A stretch of 64,000 nt of DNA from Bradyrhizobium sp. AZCC 2176 (lineage in GTDB: Bacteria; Pseudomonadota; Alphaproteobacteria; Rhizobiales; Xanthobacteraceae). Positions 26,106 through 35,375 of this stretch are shown piece after piece (the stretch's first letter is position 1; every line of letters starts with the position of its first letter). The notes under the pieces were generated by a model. That model was not told the origin of the DNA. It saw nothing but the letters and a program-made list of their open reading frames with translations, and did not search any database. A program made the position numbers and the translations under genes. The stretch lies in assembly GCF_036924645.1 (NCBI RefSeq), contig NZ_JAZHRX010000001.1, forward strand, positions 4,491,501-4,555,500, written 5' to 3'.

Positions 26106-26135
26106 AACCCATCAAGGTCTTCCGGCGCCTAACCC

Positions 26136-27005
26136 ATGACCACGCTCTTCACCATCCTGTTCGACGGTGTCGCCTACGGCATGCTGTTGTTCGTGCTGGC
26201 CTGCGGGCTGGCGGTGACGCTCGGGCTGATGAATTTCGTCAACCTGGCCCATGGCGCCTTCGCCATGACCGGCGGCTACATCTGTGCGGTATTGGTCAAC
26301 AACTCCGGCTGGCCGTTCTTCACGGCGCTTCCGCTCGCCTTTGTCTCGGCCGCCGCGATAGGCGTGTTGCTGGAGCGCACGCTGTACCGCCACCTCTACA
26401 CCCGCAGCCATCTCGATCAGGTGCTGTTCACGATCGGCCTCACCTTCATGTCGGTGGCGGCGGTGGACTACATCATGGGATCGTCGCGGATCTTCATCAA
26501 GCTGCCGGCGGCGCTCGAGGGCCAGTTCGATTTCTTCGGCGTCGGCATCGGCCGCTACCGGCTGATGATCATCGTGATCTGCGGACTGCTGACGGTGGCG
26601 CTGCAATTGATCCTGGCGAAGACCCGCTTTGGCAGCCGCCTGCGCGCGGCGGTGGATGATCCCCGCGCGGCCAGCGGCCTCGGCATCAACGTGCCCCAGG
26701 TCTTTGCGTTCACCTTTGCGTTCGGTTGCGGCCTTGCCGGTCTCGGCGGCGCGCTGAGCGCCGAAATTCTCGGGCTCGACCCGTATTTTCCGTTGAAGTT
26801 CATGATCTACTTTCTGATCGTGGTCACCGTCGGCGGTTCCTCGAGCATCACCGGGCCGTTCCTCGCCTCGCTCTTGCTCGGCATCGGCGACGTCGCCGGC
26901 AAATATTACGTGCCGAAGATGGGCCCGTTCGTCATCTACACCATCATGATCGTGATCCTGATCTGGCGTCCGAACGGCCTGTTCGGCCGCACCGCCACGC
27001 GATGA
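26136..27005 (+). CDS. LivH-like ABC transporter permease (second system)
   Basis: Inner-membrane permease of 289 residues. Family marks: FDGVAYGMLLFVLACGLAVT as the first helix, LGLMNFVNLAHGAFAMTGGY in the H-subunit position, and the late RVAVTVGGSSSITGPFLASLL-like Gly-rich loop (VTVGGSSSITGPF). About eight helices can be traced. It lies 133 bp after the binding-protein gene (with the REP-like element between) and seven bases before the LivM-like gene. Confidence 0.9.
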   Translation: MTTLFTILFDGVAYGMLLFVLACGLAVTLGLMNFVNLAHGAFAMTGGYICAVLVNNSGWPFFTALPLAFVSAAAIGVLLERTLYRHLYTRSHLDQVLFTIGLTFMSVAAVDYIMGSSRIFIKLPAALEGQFDFFGVGIGRYRLMIIVICGLLTVALQLILAKTRFGSRLRAAVDDPRAASGLGINVPQVFAFTFAFGCGLAGLGGALSAEILGLDPYFPLKFMIYFLIVVTVGGSSSITGPFLASLLLGIGDVAGKYYVPKMGPFVIYTIMIVILIWRPNGLFGRTATR

Positions 27006-27012
27006 GCCCGCG

Positions 27013-28044
27013 ATGACCGCAGTTTCCGATGTCTCATCCCATGCCATCGCCCGCGCCCGCTGGCGCCCGGCCGAAATCGCGTTCTGGATCCTCGCGGCAT
27101 CCTGCGCGTTCCTGTTTCCGTCCCGCTATCTGATCATGACCGACATCATTCGGCTGGCGCTGTTCACGCTGTCGCTCGATCTGATCCTCGGCTACGCCGG
27201 CATTGTCTCGCTGGGGCACGCCGCCTTCTTCGGCGTCGGTGCCTATTCGGCGGGGCTATTGGCCCTGCACGGCATCATCAACGAGCCGGTGATCGCGCTG
27301 GTCGCGGCCGGCTTGATTGCGACCGTGCTCGGTTTCCTCACGAGCTTCCTCGTCATCCGCGGCGTCGACCTGACGCGGCTGATGGTGACGCTCGGCATTG
27401 CGCTGCTGCTGGAGGCGCTGGCGGAACGCTTCTCCAACATTACCGGCGGCACTGACGGGCTGCAGGGCATCGAGATGCAGCCGATCCTCGGCCTGTTCGC
27501 ATTCGACATGTTCGGCAAGACCGGCTTCTTCTATTCGCTGATCGTGCTGTTCCTGCTGTTTCTGCTGGCGCGGCGGATCGTGAATTCGCCGTTCGGCCTC
27601 TCGCTGCGCGCGATCAAGAACAATCCGTTGCGGGCGTCCGCCATCGGCGTGCCCGTCAACCGCCGCCTGATCGCGATCTACACGGTGGCGGCATTCTATG
27701 CCGGCATTGCCGGCGCGCTGTTCACCCAGACCACGGCCCTGGCCTCGCTCGACGTGTTCGCGTTCGAGCGCTCGGCCGATCTGATGCTGGTGCTCGTCAT
27801 CGGCGGCACCGGCTATCTCTATGGCGGGCTGATCGGCGCGGTCGTGTTCAAGATGCTGCAGGAGCTGTTTCAAACCATTACGCCGCAATACTGGATGTTC
27901 TGGATCGGACTCGTTCTGGTCGTGATCGTGCTGGTCGGCCGTGAGCGCATCCATCGCTGGGTGCTTTGGGGGCCGAACCTCGTGATACGCCAGGTCTTCG
28001 GACGCAAGGCCGTTGTGGCCGTTCCCGAAAGCGATGCGCCATGA
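27013..28044 (+). CDS. LivM-like ABC transporter permease (second system)
   Basis: Inner-membrane permease of 343 residues. Signature DLILGYAGIVSLGHAAFFGVG is clear, as is the coupling loop LSLRAIKNNPLRASAIGVPV with the inner ATPases. The first helix follows about 25 soluble residues (AEIAFWILAASCAFLF). The last four bases overlap the ATG of the LivG-like gene, so expression is coupled. Confidence 0.9.
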   Translation: MTAVSDVSSHAIARARWRPAEIAFWILAASCAFLFPSRYLIMTDIIRLALFTLSLDLILGYAGIVSLGHAAFFGVGAYSAGLLALHGIINEPVIALVAAGLIATVLGFLTSFLVIRGVDLTRLMVTLGIALLLEALAERFSNITGGTDGLQGIEMQPILGLFAFDMFGKTGFFYSLIVLFLLFLLARRIVNSPFGLSLRAIKNNPLRASAIGVPVNRRLIAIYTVAAFYAGIAGALFTQTTALASLDVFAFERSADLMLVLVIGGTGYLYGGLIGAVVFKMLQELFQTITPQYWMFWIGLVLVVIVLVGRERIHRWVLWGPNLVIRQVFGRKAVVAVPESDAP

Positions 28045-28793
28045 CGATCGCGCTGGCAACCAAGGGACTGGAGAAATCGTTCGGCGGCTTGAAGGTCACG
28101 CGCGATCTGTCGCTGCAGGTGAAGCAGGGCGCCCGCCATGCCCTGATCGGGCCGAACGGCGCCGGCAAGACCACCGTCATCAATCTCTTGACCGGCGTGC
28201 TCAAGCCCAATGGGGGGCGGATCCTGCTCGAGGGCAACGACATTACCGATCTGCCGGTTCATACGCGGGTGCTGCGCGGGCTTTCGCGCACCTTCCAGAT
28301 CAATCAGCTTTATGCCGACCTCACTCCGCTCGAAACGATTGGGCTTGCCGTCTCCGAACGGCTCGGCCGCGGCGGCGACTGGTGGCGGCGGATGGGCACT
28401 CGCGACGACGTCAACCAGGAGATCGCGGAAACACTCGGGCGCTTTCATCTGCTCGACGTGATGAACGAACGCACCGCGACGCTGCCTTACGGCAAGCAGC
28501 GCCTGCTCGAGATCGCGGTCGCGATCGCGACGAAGCCACGCGTGCTGCTGCTCGACGAGCCCGCCGCCGGCGTGCCCGAAAGCGAGCGCCACGATATTCT
28601 GGCGGCGGTTGCCGCGCTGCCGCGCGATGTCACGGTGCTCTTGATCGAGCACGACATGGACCTGGTATTCTCGTTTGCCGACCGCATCTCGGTGCTGGTC
28701 AATGGCGCCATGCTGGTGGAGGGCCCGCCCGACGAAGTGGCGCGGGATCCGCAAGTCAAGGCGGTCTATCTCGGTGAGGCCTCCGATGCCTGA
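28041..28793 (+). CDS. LivG-like ABC transporter ATPase (second system)
   Basis: ATPase of 250 residues. Walker A GPNGAGKTT, LSRTFQINQLYADLTPLE, LPYGKQRLLEIAVAIA as the LivG-type signature, Walker B VLLLDEPAAGV and the switch segment IEHDMDLVFSFADRI. The start at 28041 (ATG within ATGACG) is chosen by the four-base overlap with livM; a longer in-frame opening at 27966 only reads through livM. The pattern PESERHDI differs from the usual GxNPxET, so this is a distinct subclade from the LivG at 15896. Confidence 0.9.
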   Translation: MTIALATKGLEKSFGGLKVTRDLSLQVKQGARHALIGPNGAGKTTVINLLTGVLKPNGGRILLEGNDITDLPVHTRVLRGLSRTFQINQLYADLTPLETIGLAVSERLGRGGDWWRRMGTRDDVNQEIAETLGRFHLLDVMNERTATLPYGKQRLLEIAVAIATKPRVLLLDEPAAGVPESERHDILAAVAALPRDVTVLLIEHDMDLVFSFADRISVLVNGAMLVEGPPDEVARDPQVKAVYLGEASDA

Positions 28794-29502
28794 TCTTCTC
28801 GCCATCGATGCCTTGCGCGCCGGCTACGGCGAAGCCGTGGTGCTGCCTTCGATGTCGCTGTCCTTGGGCGAGGGGCAGGTGCTGGCACTGCTCGGGCGTA
28901 ACGGCACCGGCAAGACCACGCTGATCAATTCGATCGTCGGCATCACCCGCCGTTTTGGCGGCAGCCTTGCGCTCGGCGGGCTCGACATCACGGCGATGCG
29001 GCCGGACCAGCGGGCGCGGGCAGGAATCGGCTGGGTGCCGCAGGAACGCAACATCTTCCGCTCGCTGACGGTCGAGGAAAACATGACCGCGGTGGCCCAG
29101 CCCGGCCTGTGGACCGTCGAGAAGGTTTACGAAATGTTTCCGCGGCTGAAGGAACGCCGCAACAATTTCGGCAACCAGCTCTCCGGCGGCGAGCAGCAGA
29201 TGCTGGCGATCGGCCGCGCGCTGACCCTCAATCCGAAGGTTCTGCTGCTGGACGAGCCGACCGAAGGCCTGGCGCCGATCATCGTCGAGGAACTACTCCG
29301 GGCGCTGGGCACCATCACCCGTTCCGGGGGCATCTGCTCGATCATCGTCGAGCAGAATGCGCAAAAGATTCTGGGGCTGGCCGATCGGGTTGTGATATTG
29401 GAACGCGGCGCAATCGTGCATGATGCGCCAAGCCACGCGTTGAAGGCCGATCCTGCGGTGCTCGAACGCTATCTCGGCGTCGCCGGCGCCACTGCGCACT
29501 AG
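28786..29502 (+). CDS. LivF-like ABC transporter ATPase (second system)
   Basis: ATPase of 238 residues, LivF type: Walker A GRNGTGKTT, LSGGEQQMLAIGRAL, Walker B LLLDEPTEGLAPIIVEEL, and IIVEQNAQKILGLADR. It overlaps livG by eight bases. WVPQERNIFRSLTVEENM is the LivF-type variant of the Q loop. With the four genes before it this makes a full binding-protein-dependent importer. Confidence 0.9.
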   Translation: MPDLLAIDALRAGYGEAVVLPSMSLSLGEGQVLALLGRNGTGKTTLINSIVGITRRFGGSLALGGLDITAMRPDQRARAGIGWVPQERNIFRSLTVEENMTAVAQPGLWTVEKVYEMFPRLKERRNNFGNQLSGGEQQMLAIGRALTLNPKVLLLDEPTEGLAPIIVEELLRALGTITRSGGICSIIVEQNAQKILGLADRVVILERGAIVHDAPSHALKADPAVLERYLGVAGATAH

Positions 29503-29522
29503 ATTTGATGGGAGTTGAGACC

Positions 29523-30641
29523 ATGCAGAGAACAAAGCCCCCGTTCCGCGCCGACGAGGTCGGCAGTCTGTTGCGGCCGCAGCGCATCAAGGAGGCGCGC
29601 GCCAAGCTCGAAAAGGGCGAGATCACGGCGGACGACTTGCGCAAGGCCGAGGACCTGGAGATCGAGAAGGTCGTGCACAAGCAGGCCTCGATCGGCCTGA
29701 AGCTTGCAACCGACGGTGAATTCCGCCGCTCCTGGTGGCATTTTGATTTTCTCGCCAAGCTCGGCGGCTGCGAGCTCTTCCACCCCGAGACTGGTATTCA
29801 GTTCGCAGGCGTCGAGACCCGCCATGACGCCGTCCGCGTGATCGGCAAGCTCGATTTCCCCGACAACCACCCGATGCTGGATCACTTCCGCTTCCTGAAG
29901 AAGCATGCCGACACCGCCCACGTCACGCCGAAGATGACGATTCCGTCGCCCGCGGTGCTGCATTTCCGCGGCGGCCGCAAGTCGATCTCGCAGGAGGTCT
30001 ATCCCGATCTTGAGGAGTTCTTCCTCGACCTCGGCAAGACCTATCGCAAGGCGGTGAGGGCATTCTACGATGCCGGCTGCCGCTACCTGCAGTTCGACGA
30101 TACCGTGTGGGCGTATCTCTGCTCGCAGGACGAGTTGCAGAAGGCGCGCGAGCGCGGCGACAATCCTGATGGTCTGCAGGAAATCTACGCGCGCGTCATC
30201 AACTACGCGCTGGCGGAGCGGCCGGCCGACATGGTGGTCACCACGCATGTTTGCCGCGGCAATTTCCGCTCGACCTGGATCTCGTCCGGCGGCTACGAGC
30301 CGGTGGCCGAGACCATGCTGGCCGGCACCAATTACGACGGCTATTTTCTCGAATATGATTCCGACCGCGCCGGCGGCTTCGAGCCGCTGCGCTATTTGCC
30401 GAAGGGCAACAAGGTGGTCGTGGTCGGCGTCATCACCTCGAAATTCGGCGAATTGGAGAAGAAGGACGACATCAAGCGCCGCCTCGAGGAGGCCGCCAAG
30501 TTTGCCCCGCTCGACCAGCTCGCGGTCTCGCCGCAATGCGGCTTTGCCTCGACCGAGGAAGGCAACATCCTGTCCGAGGAAGAGCAGTGGGCGAAGCTGA
30601 GCCTCGCGGTCGAAGTCGCCAACGAGGTATGGGGGAAGTGA
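29523..30641 (+). CDS. Cobalamin-independent methionine synthase family protein (MetE C-terminal-like)
   Basis: Protein of 372 residues that matches only the C-terminal catalytic half of MetE (MetE itself is about 750). Zinc-ligand pattern is present: His and Cys in TTHVCRGN and Cys in VSPQCGFAS; the opening FRADEVGSLLRPQ and the acceptor loop TDGEFRRSWWHFDF are typical of the YxjG/YxjH-like branch. Such proteins transfer methyl groups to homocysteine from folate or other donors, or act on other thiols. GGGAG precedes the ATG. It lies 20 bp after livF and probably belongs to the same operon, linking this importer to a methylated or sulfur compound. Confidence 0.85.
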   Translation: MQRTKPPFRADEVGSLLRPQRIKEARAKLEKGEITADDLRKAEDLEIEKVVHKQASIGLKLATDGEFRRSWWHFDFLAKLGGCELFHPETGIQFAGVETRHDAVRVIGKLDFPDNHPMLDHFRFLKKHADTAHVTPKMTIPSPAVLHFRGGRKSISQEVYPDLEEFFLDLGKTYRKAVRAFYDAGCRYLQFDDTVWAYLCSQDELQKARERGDNPDGLQEIYARVINYALAERPADMVVTTHVCRGNFRSTWISSGGYEPVAETMLAGTNYDGYFLEYDSDRAGGFEPLRYLPKGNKVVVVGVITSKFGELEKKDDIKRRLEEAAKFAPLDQLAVSPQCGFASTEEGNILSEEEQWAKLSLAVEVANEVWGK

Positions 30642-30687
30642 CGCGCGCCGGCGCGCGCCCCGGGATGACGGCGCGTCAGTCACACCG

Positions 30688-32439
30688 TCACTTCTCCGCC
30701 AGATAGACCTCACCAAGCAGCGACGAGTTCGACCACGGCACCTGCTTGCCCTTGGTCGCGGCGACCACCTCGGCCCGTACCCGCGTCAGCATCTGCTGCA
30801 CTTCCAGCCCGGGCGTGCCGATGTGGCGGGTCAGCGCGGCCGAGAACGGGCTGTTGGCGCCTTCGCCGTCCAGCGCGACCTGTCCAGGCGCGGTGGCGAA
30901 CGCGATCAACGTTCCCGCCCCATGCGTCGCGCCGGCGCCGAGCGTAGCGGGCGCGGCAAGCCCCGAGCCGGCTTCGATGCCGCGGGCTGGACCTGCGGAA
31001 GCCAGCTTCGGCGCCATCGGGTTGTTGCGGCAGGCATCCAGGATCAGGATGTTGGTGCGGACCTGATCGTCCAGGCCGGCCGTGATCGTGTCCATGTCCA
31101 TCATCGCATCCGTCATGCCGCTGCCGGTCTGAAACTGGATATCGATCGGCGCCAGGTAATTGCGGCCGTCGATCTGTACGCCGTGACCGGCGTAGTAGAC
31201 CACTGCCACCTGCGCCCGCGCGGCATCGCGCAGGAAGTCGCGGATCGTCGCCTGCATCGCCCTGCGGTCGAGGTCGGAGCCCTCGGTCACCACGAAGCCG
31301 ATGTCGCGCAGGCTTTTTGCCATCGCGCGCGCATCGTTGGTCGGATTGGGCAGCGCTCGGACATGCGCATAGGCGCCGTTGCCGATCACCAGTGCGACGC
31401 GCCTGACGGTTTCTCTGTTGGCCTCTGCGCGCTGGCGCTGCTCCGCTGCAGGCGGCGGGGACGGGCTCGCTGCGCCCGTCGGCGAAGCCGGCGCGGCCTT
31501 GCTGGCCGGCGGCGGTGGCGCCGTGGTCGCCGTTCGCGGCGCGGGCGGCACCGTCTCTGACAACAGCGACAGGCGAACTTTTGCGGTTGCCTGGTTGGCC
31601 TTGCTGCCGGCGTCGGAGGCCTTGCCTTCGAGAGCCGCGGCGTAGTCCATTTTGGCGCGGTCGAAATCGCCCTTGGCCTCGTAGGCAAGCGCGCGATGGC
31701 TATAGGCCGAGATCAGCACGCTGCCGGGCGGCGTCATGATGTTGACCGGCGCCTTGGCCTTGGCGAGCCGGATCGCTTCGGTCGTATCGGCGATGGCGCG
31801 ATCGAAGTCGCCTTTGGCGCGCCAGATCACCGCGCGGCTGGTCAATGGTTGCGGCAATTCCGGATCGAGCCGGATCGCTTCGTTGATGTCGGCCAGCGCG
31901 CCATCGAGATCGCCGAGCGCGCGTTTCGATATCCCGCGGTTCTGCCACGAAAAGGCGGACGGCGGACCGAGCCTGATCGCTTGATCGTAGTCGGCGATCG
32001 CCTTGGCGAATTCGCCCTTGTTGCGCCAGGCGTTGCCGCGGTTGTGAAAGATGATGCCGCTTGGCGGCCCTATCCGCAGCGCGTCGTTGAAGTCGGCGAT
32101 CGCGATGTCGTCCTCGCCCTTGTCGTAGTAGGCCGAGCCGCGCAGATTGTAGAGGGCGACGCTGGGGTGCAGGCGGATCGCCTCGCCGGCGTCCGCGATC
32201 ACCTGGTCGTAGTTGCCTTTCTTGTTCCAGCCGACCGCGCGCCAGAAGTAGATCGTCGCGAGCTTCTCGCCGGAAAATACCTTCAGTGCGATGATCTTGT
32301 TGCAGGCGCCGATCTGCTGATCTGCCGGCGTGGTGTCGGTGGTGCAGAGCGGCCCAAGCTGGTTGCGCGGTTGGGCGAGGGAAGGCGCCGACCACAACGC
32401 GGCGGCAAGCAACGTGAGTATCAGGATTGCGCGGCGCAT
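30688..32439 (-). CDS. Secreted TPR-caspase-like (metacaspase-type) protein
   Basis: A 583-residue protein: signal peptide MRRAILILTLLAAALW (cleaved after LAQ), about six TPR-like repeats (residues about 40-300, e.g. GNYDQVIADAGEAIRLHPS, GEFAKAIADYDQAIRLGPP), a Pro/Ala-rich linker, and a caspase-fold p20 domain from about residue 347 (RVALVIGNGAY). The catalytic dyad is intact: His419 in YYAGHG and Cys470 in DACRNN. Such bacterial metacaspase-like proteins cleave after Arg or Lys. The ATG at 32439 follows GGGGAC. It converges on the MetE-like gene and is the intact version of the decayed copy at 38690-39369. Substrate and role are unknown; a periplasmic place is inferred from the signal peptide. 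Confidence 0.85.
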   Translation of the reverse strand: MRRAILILTLLAAALWSAPSLAQPRNQLGPLCTTDTTPADQQIGACNKIIALKVFSGEKLATIYFWRAVGWNKKGNYDQVIADAGEAIRLHPSVALYNLRGSAYYDKGEDDIAIADFNDALRIGPPSGIIFHNRGNAWRNKGEFAKAIADYDQAIRLGPPSAFSWQNRGISKRALGDLDGALADINEAIRLDPELPQPLTSRAVIWRAKGDFDRAIADTTEAIRLAKAKAPVNIMTPPGSVLISAYSHRALAYEAKGDFDRAKMDYAAALEGKASDAGSKANQATAKVRLSLLSETVPPAPRTATTAPPPPASKAAPASPTGAASPSPPPAAEQRQRAEANRETVRRVALVIGNGAYAHVRALPNPTNDARAMAKSLRDIGFVVTEGSDLDRRAMQATIRDFLRDAARAQVAVVYYAGHGVQIDGRNYLAPIDIQFQTGSGMTDAMMDMDTITAGLDDQVRTNILILDACRNNPMAPKLASAGPARGIEAGSGLAAPATLGAGATHGAGTLIAFATAPGQVALDGEGANSPFSAALTRHIGTPGLEVQQMLTRVRAEVVAATKGKQVPWSNSSLLGEVYLAEK

Positions 32440-32620
32440 CAGGTCCCCGTGATTGGCGGTCGCAGTGGCGGATACAACTTTGTTGCCCCCTGCGGAACGG
32501 CGGTTCAAGCAAGGACGTCGATCCATGCCGGTCGCAGACGGCGGCATTTCCCCTGTTGGGCAGATGGTGGTGGGACAGGCAGGTCATCCCATCCTGCCCA
32601 CCGGTGCTTCGCCGCGAATT
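32440..32620. promoter_or_regulatory. Duplicated promoter segment, copy 1
   Basis: This segment upstream of the caspase-like gene matches 39364-39535 at both ends (GCATCAGGTCCC..., TTTGTTGCCCCC, GCATTTCCCC, GTTGGGCAGATGGTGGT and CTGCCCACCGGT). It contains GGGCAG (32558-32563) and CTGCCC (32594-32599) as the arms of an imperfect palindrome. The rest of the gap to 32775 shows no gene. Confidence 0.6.
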
Positions 32621-32775
32621 CCTTTATCGCTGGACTGAACGGATAGTGGCTTGATTAGCCCGCGTGTGGCCAGCTGTTGGCCATTGGAGCGGAGGCGGAG
32701 GGAACCGCTTCAATTGGTGTTGAGCCTAGCCTAGCGATGGTAGCGGCGCCGCTGAAGCCCATGTAGCGCAGACGA

Positions 32776-35373
32776 TCACCGATCGGACGGTTGCCACGGC
32801 TCCGCTTTTGTAACGTAGAACCAGTAATCGCCATAGCGACTGCTATCGCCCCACCGCTTGAGATCGAAGTGCCAAGCCAGGATGTCGCGGCGTTCCACAA
32901 CGTTAGCCGGTACGATGTATAGATAACGACTGATGCTGCCCTTCTCCAGGCGCGGAGCAAAGACGAAGCCGAAGGGCAGCGGCGGAAGGATCGGGTGAAT
33001 GAGATCTTGGTACTGTTCCACGCCACTCTGTGTGATGATGGCATCGAAGTCCGCCACGTGAAGCGAGGGAATGTCGTCGCGAAGAGGCTGGTCGTCGTCG
33101 ACTACGAGGAAGCCGGACATTCGACGACCGCCGAATACAAAAGTCTCGTCGTTCTTTTCCGCCGGAGTTACCGCGACCAACGTATCGATGGGAGAGAGGC
33201 GATGGGCCATCCATGGAACGCAAACAAAGAGCACTGCCGCCGCAATTAGTCCAATTAAGCCATTTCGTGACAGCGAGGAACTCGACTGCAACTTCGCCGG
33301 TACCAAGGCCACGTTGCTCATTCCCAGCGCAAAGAACAGCGCCATCATCGGCTGGCTCGCGGCGAGAGAACGTGCGCCATCATCAAAGTAGATCAAGGAG
33401 GACGACACCACAATGCTTGCCCAGACAAGACTCCAGAAAGTAAGTTCGACAGCTTCGGCTCTTCTCGCAGCGCCGTACAAAAGCCCGATGAGGGCCATCG
33501 CAGTCAATACGCCGCGAAGTAGCCAGTCAGGCGTGTTGATCTGTCCATAGCCTCTCCAAATTACCCCAGGAAATTGCGTAGCGAAGGCCTGAGCGCTATC
33601 GGCGAGTCTCCGGAAAAGGATTCCGGGCTGCGCGCGGAAATTCTTCCAAGCTGCGGAATACAGTTGCCGCGCACGGTCATCTTCGGAGCCTTCAAGCGGG
33701 GTGCCTTCAGCGGCAAGTTTTTTGGCGCAGCCGTCCCATGTTGTCCCGATCGACAATCCGCAGAGCACGTAAGCAAAGTTCCCGGTGCCGGGACTAGGAC
33801 CTGTCGCATAAGCTCTTTGCAGCAGCGAATTGAGCCCGAAAACCCCGATCAAGGTGCAGATCGTTATGGCGCAAATCCTGATTTTCGCTGCGGCGCCTTT
33901 CCCGAATTGCCAAACCAGCCATACCACCAAGGCAGGGATCGTGAACATGCTTCCCATTCGCGTCGTCAGGGCTACGGTCGTCATCGCAAACGCCACCAGC
34001 GCGGCATTTACCGAGTGATCACGGAAAGCCTTGATGAAAAACGGGATCGACAACAGCGCCCAGAACAACCCAAACGGTTCAGTGAGAGTAGTGGGCACAA
34101 AGTAGCGGGCGTAAATGTATGTCAGCGCAAAGAAGGTTATGCCGGCCCAGACGCCCCGCCACGCGATGATGGCATGGGTCGCGAAGCAGAGGGCCCCGGC
34201 CACCAGACAGGCTTGCAGGATAAGCATGAACTGCAGCGAGGAATTACCAAAAACTAGAAGGGCGGACCTGAAAGCCGCAGCCAATGGCCGCCGCAGTGCC
34301 AAGTCGTTCCAGACGCCATCCTTCACCTGATCGAAGGCAGCTGCGAGATATCCGCGCGCGTCTGAAAATGGAACCAAACCGCCAATGCTCGAGGGATTCG
34401 GGTCACCCGGTCTGAGAATTCCCGCCCACATAGCGCTGCTACAAAAAACGAAGGCGCAAGCGGTGATCGGAAATCCGCACCAAGCGAGAAGCCGTCGCAG
34501 CGACTGCTCCGTCTGATCCAGCAACGGCCGATAGTGAGGTGCGCTCGAGCCGACGAGCCAAGTCATTGCCGTCCCGAGGCCTGCCAGCATCAAAAGCAAG
34601 TAGGCGAAATAGGGCTCATTCCTGCCCGCCCATTCGGCGACCGGCGACCAACGAATCAATGCAGTGGTTGGCAGGGCCCAACCCGCTGCCAACGCATAGA
34701 GGGTGGACACGAGATACACCGCCGAAGCGGTCAAGCCAGCCCAGCAAAGTCCAAACAATATCAGGTACGGCGCTCTTATTACGATCGCCTTCGGCATGTC
34801 CCCAAAGCGTGCCGCGAGCGATCTGAGCGGACCAGAGTAAATGGAATAGCCGAGCAGGGCACTCAAAATCCCCAGTGCATAGCTGACCCAGGTTCTCGGC
34901 CGTACATTGTACCGAATTGTTGCTATTGTTTCAGGACCATTCGTCACGCCTGGAGGAAGTGAGAATATCACCTGAGCGCCCCAGTGGCTGAAGCCAGTCG
35001 TCTTGCCCGTCCGAATCTCTTCGTGCAACGTGTGCGGAGGCCCCATCTCGCGGCCATTGATGCGTAACTCAAGAAACGACTGAAAAGGCTTCTCGCCGTT
35101 GTCGCCGTTCGGCGGCCGCCTCCACCACTGAGCCCGCCCTTCTTGCGGGACGTTCAATATCAGCGAAGCCCGCGCCGGATTCGTCTCTGTTGCGAATGGG
35201 CCGGCAAATTTGACTTCCTTCGACCAGGCACCGAGCTGAAGCGCCAGCGACACCAGCGCCAACACGACGAGCGGCCAGAATATTAGCTTGGCACCGACCA
35301 GCATCCAGTCGCGGAAGCAGCGGACAGAAGCCGACTTGATGGCGATTCCGGAAGTCCGCAACAGCTCCTGCAT
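32776..35373 (-). CDS. Large polytopic membrane protein of unknown function
   Basis: An 865-residue protein with one early membrane helix (LIFWPLVVLALVSLALQLG), a soluble beta-rich domain of about 140 residues (SLILNVPQEGRAQWW to RYNVRPRTW), then about ten further helices, and a soluble C-terminal domain of about 150 residues. The layout resembles membrane-bound (GT-C or oligosaccharide-modifying) proteins of surface glycan loci, but no motif allows a firm family call. It starts at the ATG 35373, two bases after the upstream methyltransferase stop; the longer open frame that continues to 36072 is a shadow of that methyltransferase. It is the last gene of the four-gene set bracketed by the caspase copies. 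Confidence 0.65.
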   Translation of the reverse strand: MQELLRTSGIAIKSASVRCFRDWMLVGAKLIFWPLVVLALVSLALQLGAWSKEVKFAGPFATETNPARASLILNVPQEGRAQWWRRPPNGDNGEKPFQSFLELRINGREMGPPHTLHEEIRTGKTTGFSHWGAQVIFSLPPGVTNGPETIATIRYNVRPRTWVSYALGILSALLGYSIYSGPLRSLAARFGDMPKAIVIRAPYLILFGLCWAGLTASAVYLVSTLYALAAGWALPTTALIRWSPVAEWAGRNEPYFAYLLLMLAGLGTAMTWLVGSSAPHYRPLLDQTEQSLRRLLAWCGFPITACAFVFCSSAMWAGILRPGDPNPSSIGGLVPFSDARGYLAAAFDQVKDGVWNDLALRRPLAAAFRSALLVFGNSSLQFMLILQACLVAGALCFATHAIIAWRGVWAGITFFALTYIYARYFVPTTLTEPFGLFWALLSIPFFIKAFRDHSVNAALVAFAMTTVALTTRMGSMFTIPALVVWLVWQFGKGAAAKIRICAITICTLIGVFGLNSLLQRAYATGPSPGTGNFAYVLCGLSIGTTWDGCAKKLAAEGTPLEGSEDDRARQLYSAAWKNFRAQPGILFRRLADSAQAFATQFPGVIWRGYGQINTPDWLLRGVLTAMALIGLLYGAARRAEAVELTFWSLVWASIVVSSSLIYFDDGARSLAASQPMMALFFALGMSNVALVPAKLQSSSSLSRNGLIGLIAAAVLFVCVPWMAHRLSPIDTLVAVTPAEKNDETFVFGGRRMSGFLVVDDDQPLRDDIPSLHVADFDAIITQSGVEQYQDLIHPILPPLPFGFVFAPRLEKGSISRYLYIVPANVVERRDILAWHFDLKRWGDSSRYGDYWFYVTKAEPWQPSDR

Positions 35374-35375
35374 AC

